DNA of 5,622 bases from an uncultured Lacticaseibacillus sp. (GTDB taxonomy: Bacteria; Bacillota; Bacilli; Lactobacillales; Lactobacillaceae). Position numbers and translations under genes: made by a program. Positions 1 to 4,918 of the stretch are shown here, piece after piece. Position 1 is the stretch's first letter; the number at the start of each line of letters is the position of its first letter. The notes beneath the pieces are model-generated. The model ran no database searches. It was not told the origin of the DNA and saw only the letters and a list, made by a program, of their open reading frames with translations. The stretch covers positions 1-5,622 of the forward strand of contig CAKRHU010000122.1 of NCBI GenBank assembly GCA_934339215.1. Direction: 5' to 3'.

Positions 1-61
1 TCGGGATCTCGACCCCGTTAGCCAACGTATAAGTATCGGTTAATTTCGTTAAATGAGCCAT
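1..61 (-). CDS. Aldo/keto reductase, N-terminal 20 codons only
   Basis: Only the first 20 codons lie in the window; the gene runs off the left edge. The visible peptide is MAHLTKLTDTYTLANGVEIP. The run T-L-A-N-G-V-E-I-P is the first beta-hairpin typical of aldo/keto reductases of the 2,5-diketo-D-gluconate reductase type, normally followed by a V-G-F/L-G-T strand at the barrel entrance. Such enzymes are cytosolic NAD(P)H-dependent carbonyl reductases of about 280 residues. The ATG is fixed by a strong ribosome site (AGGAGGA, 71-77) 9 nt upstream. It starts 14 nt after the oxidoreductase gene and is probably co-transcribed with it. Catalytic residues (Asp, Tyr, Lys, His) are outside the window, so substrate and activity cannot be judged. 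Family assignment rests on this short N-terminus alone. Confidence 0.72.
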   Translation of the reverse strand, partial: MAHLTKLTDTYTLANGVEIP

Positions 62-70
62 TAAATCAAT

Positions 71-77
71 TCCTCCT
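71..77 (-). promoter_or_regulatory. Shine-Dalgarno of the aldo/keto reductase, overlapping the upstream stop
   Basis: On the minus strand TAGGAGGA contains both the TAG stop of the upstream oxidoreductase (78-76) and a near-consensus ribosome site 9 nt before the ATG at 61-59. A ribosome finishing the first gene sits directly on the start region of the second, which suggests translational coupling. Confidence 0.8.
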
Positions 78-1095
78 AATGTAAATCTTTCACACCAGTT
101 TCAAGCAGTCCCATCACCAGCAGGGTTTCGGCATCTTGAGTGACTTTTGGCGCGCCATTGACGATGGTTTGATACACGCCTTGATAAACGCGCCCATAAT
201 CACCACGCACAGTTGGCACTTTTTCTTGGTGATACTGATTGTCTGCATCCATATAAGTCAATACGCCGAAATCTTCAGGCCGATCAAGCCCAAAGTCTTC
301 GTGATCCGGCAGATAAAAATGCTTCAAATCATATTCTTGGCGATCGGTATCTTGTTTGATAAAGCTCCCACGCGTGCCGTAAACGGAAAAACTTGGCCGC
401 GACGTGATGCGGAAATAACTGGATTGCACGCAAACTTTCAAGTTGCCATAATACAGATCCACGGTGAAATCGTCATTCATTTTGCCAGGGCCAAGCAACT
501 GGCGCACATCATAGCGCACGTGATCTGGTTTGCCAAAACGCCCCACCACTTGATCCAAGGTGTGAGTGCCATGCCCGTACAAGAAACTATCTGCTGGACG
601 ATAAGTTGAGTTCGTCGGGGTTTCCGGACGGAAGTAGTCGAAAGTCGAATCTAATTCCGTCAAGTCACCGAGTTTGCCAGAATCGATCACGGCTTGCACT
701 GTCAACCAGTCTGAATCAAAGCGGCGGTTGGTGTAGCATTGCAAGAATAAGTTTTTGGACTTGGCCAAAGTAAACAACTCTTCAGCTTGTTCAACCGTAT
801 CGGTGAATGGCTTTTCCAGCAAAACGTTTTTGCCATGATTCAACGCATCTTTGGCCAGTTGATAGTGGCTGCTTGCCGGTGTGGTGATTACCACTAGCGA
901 GACGTTAGCGTCGCCATAAATATCCTTCACATCGGTGGTGTAATGCACACCATCGATGGCTTGCCAAGGCGAATCCAAGTGGCGCGCATAAATCGTCTTC
1001 ACCTGAAATTGATCAGGAAGTTGCAAAACATAAGGTAAGTGATAGCGATTGGTGCTTTTGCCGTTGCCGATAAAGGCGATGGTTAATGGTTGCAT
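76..1095 (-). CDS. Gfo/Idh/MocA-family NAD(P)-dependent oxidoreductase
   Basis: A complete 339-residue cytosolic dehydrogenase, the usual length for this family. The N-terminal Rossmann domain starts with strand LTIAFIG and an atypical dinucleotide loop G10-N-G-K-S-T15 followed by N-R-Y-H19; this G-x-G-K-S form resembles the YdgJ/YvaA-like branch rather than the classical GxGxxG. The hallmark E94-K95-P96 follows strand V-L-L and positions the nicotinamide; the C-terminal alpha/beta domain carries G174-H-G-T-H178-T-L-D181, the equivalent of the family's G-x-H-x-x-D active-site segment. Members oxidise or reduce sugars, inositols or other polyols; the substrate cannot be read from sequence. The ATG is supported by AGGAGGG (1103-1109) 7 nt upstream. 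It is followed 14 nt later by an aldo/keto reductase, so the pair probably forms a small carbohydrate redox operon. Immediately upstream lies the structured 700-base element. Confidence 0.9.
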   Translation of the reverse strand: MQPLTIAFIGNGKSTNRYHLPYVLQLPDQFQVKTIYARHLDSPWQAIDGVHYTTDVKDIYGDANVSLVVITTPASSHYQLAKDALNHGKNVLLEKPFTDTVEQAEELFTLAKSKNLFLQCYTNRRFDSDWLTVQAVIDSGKLGDLTELDSTFDYFRPETPTNSTYRPADSFLYGHGTHTLDQVVGRFGKPDHVRYDVRQLLGPGKMNDDFTVDLYYGNLKVCVQSSYFRITSRPSFSVYGTRGSFIKQDTDRQEYDLKHFYLPDHEDFGLDRPEDFGVLTYMDADNQYHQEKVPTVRGDYGRVYQGVYQTIVNGAPKVTQDAETLLVMGLLETGVKDLH

Positions 1096-1102
1096 GATCG
1101 AT

Positions 1103-1146
1103 CCCTCCTCGGTATCTAATTTATACTAAAGTAAGCGGTGAAACAA
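1103..1146 (-). promoter_or_regulatory. Possible promoter and ribosome site of the oxidoreductase operon
   Basis: On the minus strand an A/T-rich stretch reads TAGTATAAAT, with TATAAA at 1125-1120 as the best -10 candidate (5 of 6). A TTGTTT at 1146-1141 could serve as -35, but the spacer is only 15 nt; the alternative AGTTGT at 17 nt spacing is poor. The ribosome site AGGAGGG at 1103-1109 is convincing, the promoter is not. The start site would lie outside the structured element, so the element need not be part of the operon's leader. Confidence 0.35.
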
Positions 1147-1150
1147 CTAC

Positions 1151-1164
1151 GCACTTATAGGTGC
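1151..1164. promoter_or_regulatory. 14-base near-palindrome upstream of the oxidoreductase promoter
   Basis: GCACTTATAGGTGC differs from its reverse complement only at one symmetric pair of positions. It lies just upstream of the candidate -35, where a repressor or activator dimer could bind. It could equally be chance or the outer edge of the neighbouring structured element, since 1161-1170 can also pair with 1521-1530. No regulator gene is visible in the window. Confidence 0.2.
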
Positions 1165-1217
1165 CTACCAGTTGAGCCTCATACACGCGGTCCGGCATCG
1201 ACAGTGTTTCATGGCCG

Positions 1218-1467
1218 CCATCAGGCGCCAGTGGTCTAGCTTCGTTTCAGTGATTTGAAATTGGGACTCCAGCTGGCCGCCGCGACATAGTGAGGGTCCT
1301 CGGCCGAACTAACTTGAATCACTCGCTACGCTCCTGATCCAAGTGGATTTCGACCTGCGGAACGCTGTAAGGAAAACCGCTAACAGCGTTCTCACTATGT
1401 CGCAACGACCAGCTTCCGTCCCAATTTCAAATCACTTCCACTACGCCAGACCACTGGCACCTGATGG
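1218..1467 (-). repeat. Module A: 77-bp gap-free inverted repeat with capped hairpins
   Basis: Left arm 1218-1294 pairs with right arm 1391-1467 over 77 positions without a single insertion or deletion; 64 are Watson-Crick. The outer 8 (CCATCAGG/CCTGATGG), GCCAGTGGTCT, GTGATTTGAAATTGGGAC and GCGACATAGTGAG blocks are perfect. The 96-base apex holds a hairpin with stem 1361-1368/1383-1390 (AACGCTGT/ACAGCGTT) and a hairpin with stem 1312-1316/1340-1344 (ACTTG/CAAGT) continuing through 1318-1321/1335-1338; 1295-1298 may pair with 1352-1355. The 13 unpaired stem positions are five transitions, all G.U on the minus strand, and eight transversions, all purine-purine on the minus strand. The mismatches in the 1312-1344 hairpin follow the same rule. 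Hence the minus-strand assignment, which is inferred. The inverted repeat itself is certain. Confidence 0.8.
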
Positions 1468-1536
1468 CTACGAAACGCACGATGGCAACATTGATTCGCC
1501 CAATAACATGACGAAGCATGTGGTAGGCGTGTCAAT

Positions 1537-1858
1537 TCTGTCATCTAGTGATATCAATGGAGAAAATTTGTGGGTGGAAGCGGCTTGGCAGAACGGAGGA
1601 AAACTGGACAATTGCCCGTGGTAGTAGAATCAAGGATGACGCCGATCTTTGGCGGCATGCGCAGATTCTACCGGCAGATTTTGAAACGGAGTGGTTTTTC
1701 TCCGGCTCAAAATCTAGGTGAAAGCTCCTCGAACGCTCTTTGTTCGAGAGCTGGAGCCGGCCGCACTGGCAACTTGTCCAGTTTTCCGCAGTGGCGCCAA
1801 GCCGCTGGAACCCAACATTTTTCGGACCGCTAGGCAATTGGTATCGCTAGCTGGAAGA
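1537..1858 (+). other. Module B: long irregular stem closing a three-hairpin junction (possible structured RNA)
   Basis: Outer stem: 1545-1558 pairs with 1837-1850 throughout (12 Watson-Crick, 2 U.G on the plus strand). The inner stem pairs 1571-1574 with 1811-1814, 1579-1589 with 1796-1806 (11 perfect), 1598-1611 with 1774-1787 (14 perfect) and 1612-1620 with 1764-1772. Internal loops between these are mostly purine-purine on the plus strand (G.A, G.G, A.G). Inside the junction are three hairpins: 1624-1671 (GTAGAATC/GATTCTAC plus inner CGCC/GGCG), 1676-1715 (AGATTTTGA/TCAAAATCT plus CGGAG/CTCCG) and 1723-1752 (CTCGAAC/GTTCGAG plus AGCT/AGCT). The overall plan is a cloverleaf-like multibranch fold of about 320 nt. 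No promoter was convincing on the plus strand, and no known RNA family was recognised. Pairing is seen; RNA nature and strand are inferred. Confidence 0.6.
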
Positions 1859-1895
1859 TTCAAAAACACTTACGATGCCGGACAGCATTTGTAGC

Positions 1896-1923
1896 AAAAA
1901 GGCCCAGACAAAATGTCTGAGCC
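1896..1923 (-). terminator. Intrinsic terminator of the murE-racD operon
   Basis: On the minus strand GGCTCAGACA and TGTCTGGGCC form a 10-bp stem (one G.U on this strand) with a 3-base loop, followed directly by TTTTT (1900-1896). It begins 6 nt after the racD stop codon at 1930-1932. It also separates the operon from the structured element. Confidence 0.9.
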
Positions 1924-1929
1924 AATCGC

Positions 1930-2679
1930 TTACTGCATGATCTCATCAAGCATGGCTTTGCCTTTAGTTTCATCTTCGCGAAACGCCCGGCCTAATGCCA
2001 AGGTTTTGTCGACGATAATGCTTTGGGCATCGATCACTTGATAAGGATGATCTGGGGCTTTTTCTTGGGCCAACGATAATTCAGTACAGCCCAACACGAT
2101 CACATTCACGCCGAAGCGGTCATGCATTTTCTTCAAGATCTCGTGGTACAATTCAGGATCCACACGGTTATGTTCCTTGATGTTGTCATAGATCAACGTC
2201 ATCACCATATCTTGGATCTGTTGATCGCCGAGTACGACTTCGCGGCCAGTGGCTTCAATTTCATTGGCGTAGATGCCATCTGCTAAGGTGCCTTTGGTGG
2301 CGATCAAGCCGATGCGGTGTTCATCAGGATACTGTTTGGCCATAGTTTGAATGGCAGTGTGTGGCATGTGGATCAAAGGGATCGTGGTCAACTTTTTGAG
2401 GTCATCATAAAAGTAATGGGCGGTGTTGCAAACCATCACCATAAATTCTGGCTTCAACAAGCTTTGCTGTTCGATATCTTCTTTGAGATAAGGATAGAAG
2501 TTCTCTTGGGTGTGATCCAAGATGTAGCTGGTGCGATCAGGCACTGACGCATGGTTGACTAAAATGTAATCCATGTAGTCTTGATCTTTTTTGGCATTGC
2601 TGCGCGCATTCAGCAAGCGGACGTAGCTTTCGGTGGCAGCGGTACCCATCCCGCCGATCACGGTAAAAAAGCGTCGCAT
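1930..2679 (-). CDS. racD: Aspartate racemase (Asp/Glu racemase superfamily)
   Basis: A complete 249-residue cytosolic, cofactor-independent racemase of usual length. The N-terminal strand is followed by G9-G-M-G12; the substrate-binding segment S46-V-P-D-R-T50 is present. The two catalytic cysteines sit in the expected places, C84 in MVCNTAH and C198 in GCTE, giving the two-base Cys/Cys mechanism that interconverts L- and D-aspartate. A close relative, glutamate racemase, normally has a different C-N-T-A-S and G-C-T-H context, so aspartate is preferred; the exact substrate is still inferred. It lies 14 nt after murE and shares that gene's transcript; its ribosome site (GAAGG, 2686-2690, 6 nt before ATG) overlaps the murE stop region, suggesting coupled translation. 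D-Asp is the precursor of the D-Asp/D-Asn cross-bridge attached to L-Lys in this bacterial group, which fits its position behind murE. Confidence 0.9.
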   Translation of the reverse strand: MRRFFTVIGGMGTAATESYVRLLNARSNAKKDQDYMDYILVNHASVPDRTSYILDHTQENFYPYLKEDIEQQSLLKPEFMVMVCNTAHYFYDDLKKLTTIPLIHMPHTAIQTMAKQYPDEHRIGLIATKGTLADGIYANEIEATGREVVLGDQQIQDMVMTLIYDNIKEHNRVDPELYHEILKKMHDRFGVNVIVLGCTELSLAQEKAPDHPYQVIDAQSIIVDKTLALGRAFREDETKGKAMLDEIMQ

Positions 2680-2693
2680 GTTTAGCCTTCTTC

Positions 2694-4247
2694 CTAATTT
2701 TGTTGCGAGGCGTCGGCAATTTCCTGCACGACTTTGGAATCAGATGGCCATGGGGTGTCGATGCCGCGAACTTTCTGATATTGGTCGGCACCTTTGCCGG
2801 CAACGATGACAATATCGCCTGGTTGGCTGGCGTTGATTGCTTCTTCAATCGCAGTTTGGCGATCCAAGACTTTGTTGACGGTGACTTTATCATGATCGAT
2901 ACCCGCATCGATTTCATCAACAATGTCAGCAGGATCTTCAAAGCCAGGATCATCAGTGGTCAAGTATGCGACTTGCGCATATTCAGTCAGCGCTTTGGCA
3001 AACCCAGGGCGACGGGAAACGCCTTTATCCCCAGGGGCACCAACGACCACTAAGATCTTAGGGTCATGGTATTCCGCTTTGATAAAATGCATCAAAGCCG
3101 TCATGCTGCCATAGTTATGGGCGTAATCGACGTACACCAGGCCATGGTCTTTAACCGGATATTGTTCCATGCGACCAGGAATTTGAACCGTGGAAATGCC
3201 AGGGTTGGCTTTGGCGCCGTCCACACCGGCTAAGCCCCCACCGATCAACGCCGCTGTGGCGTTAGATTCGTTGAAGTCACCGATCAAGCTCAATGAGTAG
3301 GGGCCGCCGATGTTCAACGCGGCAGCTTTTTCAGTGACTGGCACTAAGGTGAAGCGACTCTTAGTGGTGTCTAAGGTTTGGCTTTCAAAGCGGAAGTCGA
3401 TATGCAAATCATCGCGCTTAGGCTTGAAATCACTGGAAGCAAACAGATAAATCGAATCTGGATAAGTTGTGGTCGTTGCCGCAGCGTAAACTTCATCGAA
3501 GTGATCGGTTTCCGCATTGATCACCACTTTGCGCGAGTTGACCATTAATTGCATTTTGGAATGCAAGTAAGACGCAAAGTTAGGATGTTCGTTTGGTCCG
3601 ATATGATCTGGCGTGATGTTTAAGAAGAAGCCGACATCATAGGTCAGCCCAAACACGCGATTGCGCAAGTAGGCTTGGCTAGAAACTTCCATTACCAAAT
3701 GCGTCATTCCGTTGTCCACAGCTTGGCGCATATCATGGAAGAGATCCAATGATTCTGGCGTGGTCAGGTCTGATTTGAATTTTTGATCCGGGTTCGGGCC
3801 GACGATCCGGTCAAGCGTCGAGAACAAAGCAACGCGCTTAGGGTGCGCTTGTTCCAAAATGCCACGCGTGAAATAAGCCGACGTGGTTTTGCCTTTGGTC
3901 CCGGTATAAGCAATGACAAATAAGTCGTCTTGTGGGAAGTCATAGAAAGCCGCCGCTAAAATGGCCATGGCTTTGGTAACATTCACCACGATCAAGGCGT
4001 TCATGCCATTGCCTTCGACGTAAGGTTTCTCAGCGACATAAGTGATCGCACCATTGTCTTTGGCCATCGACAAATAAATCGGGCGAAAGTGTGAGCCTTT
4101 GCAGAAGAACAAGCTGGGGCCTGAGACTTTGCGCGAATCATAAGCGATGCCAGACATTTGCGTGTCCATGGAATTTTGGACGGCAGAACTTTTCAGCAAG
4201 TGATGTTCTTTAAGTAATAAAATACATGCATTCAACGATAATGCCAT
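2694..4247 (-). CDS. murE: UDP-MurNAc-tripeptide synthetase MurE, probably L-lysine adding
   Basis: A complete 517-residue Mur ligase, slightly longer than the usual 480-500. It ligates the third stem amino acid to UDP-MurNAc-L-Ala-D-Glu in the cytosol using ATP. The N-terminal UDP-binding domain contains D37-S-R-K40. The central ATPase domain has the P-loop T115-G-T-K-G-K-T-T122, E187-V-S-S-Q-A, N210-I-T-P-D-H and K231 in H-S-K-M, the lysine normally carbamylated. The C-terminal domain carries I356-P-G-R-M-E, D374-Y-A-H-N and G403-A-P-G-D-K-G. The amino-acid specificity site reads D432-D-P-G, not the DNPR of diaminopimelate-adding enzymes, so L-Lys is expected; the G-K-G-x-E element is replaced by G485-K-G-A-D. 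The ATG is fixed by AAGGAG (4254-4259) 6 nt upstream. It leads the operon with racD. Some lactobacilli carry a second MurE-like ligase, so a paralogue role cannot be excluded. Confidence 0.93.
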   Translation of the reverse strand: MALSLNACILLLKEHHLLKSSAVQNSMDTQMSGIAYDSRKVSGPSLFFCKGSHFRPIYLSMAKDNGAITYVAEKPYVEGNGMNALIVVNVTKAMAILAAAFYDFPQDDLFVIAYTGTKGKTTSAYFTRGILEQAHPKRVALFSTLDRIVGPNPDQKFKSDLTTPESLDLFHDMRQAVDNGMTHLVMEVSSQAYLRNRVFGLTYDVGFFLNITPDHIGPNEHPNFASYLHSKMQLMVNSRKVVINAETDHFDEVYAAATTTTYPDSIYLFASSDFKPKRDDLHIDFRFESQTLDTTKSRFTLVPVTEKAAALNIGGPYSLSLIGDFNESNATAALIGGGLAGVDGAKANPGISTVQIPGRMEQYPVKDHGLVYVDYAHNYGSMTALMHFIKAEYHDPKILVVVGAPGDKGVSRRPGFAKALTEYAQVAYLTTDDPGFEDPADIVDEIDAGIDHDKVTVNKVLDRQTAIEEAINASQPGDIVIVAGKGADQYQKVRGIDTPWPSDSKVVQEIADASQQN

Positions 4248-4271
4248 GATGATCTCCTTGTGTGAGCGAGT

Positions 4272-4287
4272 GCGACAAGTCTGTCGC
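4272..4287 (-). promoter_or_regulatory. Perfect 6-bp hairpin in the murE leader
   Basis: GCGACA and TGTCGC flank a 4-base loop, between the predicted transcription start (about 4293) and the murE ribosome site (4254-4259). There is no U tract after it, so it is not a simple terminator. It could be a repressor operator, a 5' stabilising hairpin, or a structure affecting ribosome access. Confidence 0.4.
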
Positions 4288-4299
4288 GTAGCAGCCTCT

Positions 4300-4328
4300 A
4301 TTATAGCAGATTAACAATTAGGACGAAA
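4300..4328 (-). promoter_or_regulatory. Extended -10 promoter of murE-racD
   Basis: On the minus strand TGCTATAAT gives a perfect -10 hexamer (4305-4300) with an upstream TG extended motif. The -35 at 17 nt spacing (TTTCGT, 4328-4323) is weak, which the extended -10 can compensate. The leader would be about 45 nt. The element overlaps the end of the greA region, so murE has its own promoter although all genes point the same way. Confidence 0.75.
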
Positions 4329-4331
4329 ATG

Positions 4332-4802
4332 TTACAAGCCGTCTGGTACCGCGATTTTCGTCAACGTCACTTGATAGTTGCCCGCCGGTGCAGTCACAGC
4401 GACCACATCCCCGATACGATGATGTAAAATGGCTGACCCCAGCGGCGAATCGCTAGCTAAATTAGTTTCCGATTGGCCAGATTCTTTCGGTCCGACCAAC
4501 GCATAGATATCGTCATCATCTGGACCAAATTCGATGGTGACTTGCGTGCCGATTTCAGCCGTATCCCCAGTTGGCGTCGGGACGATTTCGGCATAGCGGA
4601 TCAATTTGTCCAAATAGCGCATGCGACTTTCCAGCTGGCGTAAGTCACGCTTGGCCGCCGAGTATTCGGCATTTTCAGAACGATCGCCTAACGCTGCCGC
4701 TTCCGCCAGGCGTTTAATGCGCGTCGGCCGTTCTTTTTTTAACTGTTCGATTTCGTCAGCAAAGGCTTGCACCCCTGCTTTGGTGATTGGATGATATTGC
4801 AT
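4332..4802 (-). CDS. greA: GreA/GreB-family transcription elongation (transcript cleavage) factor
   Basis: A 156-residue protein, the normal GreA length. It enters the RNA polymerase secondary channel and stimulates cleavage of backtracked RNA. The N-terminal coiled-coil hairpin (about residues 1-75) carries the tip motif G39-D-R-S-E-N-A-E-Y, with acidic D40 and E43 that hold the catalytic metal. The C-terminal FKBP-like domain runs from about 82 to 156 and includes S-P-L-G-S-A-I and I-G-D-V-V-A-V-T-A-P. The in-frame ATG 13 codons upstream (4841) was not used because GGAGG (4810-4814) lies inside that extension, 7 nt before the ATG at 4802-4800. The sequence is divergent (G-D-R-S-E-N rather than the common G-D-L-S-E-N), so it may be a second Gre paralogue. 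It sits between the dacA terminator and the murE promoter; no clear promoter of its own was found and no terminator follows it, so some read-through into murE is possible. Confidence 0.88.
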   Translation of the reverse strand: MQYHPITKAGVQAFADEIEQLKKERPTRIKRLAEAAALGDRSENAEYSAAKRDLRQLESRMRYLDKLIRYAEIVPTPTGDTAEIGTQVTIEFGPDDDDIYALVGPKESGQSETNLASDSPLGSAILHHRIGDVVAVTAPAGNYQVTLTKIAVPDGL

Positions 4803-4880
4803 ATGAAAGCCTCCGCCATCAGGATACCGCGTTGTCGCCAATTGAAAAAGTCGCTCTCATAGACTTAACAGAAACGCGGA

Positions 4881-4913
4881 TAAACCAAAGGCCTGGTCAA
4901 ACGGCCAGGCCTT
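4881..4913 (-). terminator. Intrinsic terminator after dacA
   Basis: AAGGCCTGG (4888-4896) pairs perfectly with CCAGGCCTT (4905-4913), an 8-base loop between. On the minus strand the stem runs into TTTGGTTTA, an interrupted T tract. It starts 5 nt after the dacA stop at 4919-4921. The stem is strong, the tail moderate, so partial read-through into greA is conceivable. Confidence 0.85.
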
Positions 4914-4918
4914 AACGC

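Larger units (their letters stand above)
1183..1890. repeat. About 700-base inverted-repeat-bounded structured element, no credible coding
   Basis: The 20 bases at 1190-1209 are complementary to 1864-1883: 11 perfect pairs (GTCCGGCATCG with CGATGCCGGAC), a 2x2 mismatch, then 7 pairs (AGTGTTT with AAACACT). Two more pairs follow outside a G.A mismatch (1187-1188 with 1885-1886). Between these ends lie two separate folded modules, at 1218-1467 and 1537-1858. Open frames inside are short, lack ribosome sites and are by-products of the palindromes. No transposase, tRNA or reverse transcriptase is seen, and no target-site duplication was recognised at the ends. It sits between the racD terminator and the oxidoreductase promoter, a neutral position for an inserted element. 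Candidate explanations are a non-autonomous mobile element or a dispersed repeat of the host group, or a large structured non-coding RNA locus. The pairing is seen directly; the identity is unknown. Confidence 0.7.

Noticed and set aside
136..609. 157-residue plus-strand open frame
   Set aside because: It is the antisense shadow of the Gfo/Idh/MocA gene, which has full family motifs.
1218..1467. CRISPR array
   Set aside because: The repeats are inverted rather than direct, there is only one pair, and there are no spacers of regular length.
1343..1624. 93-residue plus-strand open frame inside the element
   Set aside because: It has no ribosome site, runs across the arm of the inverted repeat and part of module B, and its translation shows no domain. 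It is a by-product of the structured DNA.
1541..1837. 98-residue minus-strand and 87-residue plus-strand open frames over module B
   Set aside because: They cover the same bases on opposite strands, coincide with the palindromic module, have odd Ser/Arg-rich composition and lack ribosome sites. They may be annotated as hypothetical proteins elsewhere but are not credible genes.
1183..1890. Known large RNAs (GOLLD, ROOL), T-box leader, retron or integron attC site
   Set aside because: No diagnostic motif of any was recognised: no T-box consensus, no reverse transcriptase, no attC core sites, no neighbouring tRNA or phage genes. Family membership by covariance search was not possible here.
1140..1900. 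Target-site duplication flanking the inverted-repeat ends
   Set aside because: The bases outside 1190 and 1883 show no convincing short direct repeat, so transposition cannot be claimed from this copy.
2537..2953. 138-residue minus-strand open frame across the murE-racD junction
   Set aside because: It overlaps both genes out of frame and shows no domain or ribosome site.
4803..4880. Dedicated promoter of greA
   Set aside because: The best pair (TTTTTC and TATCCT at 17 nt) is too weak to list as a feature.
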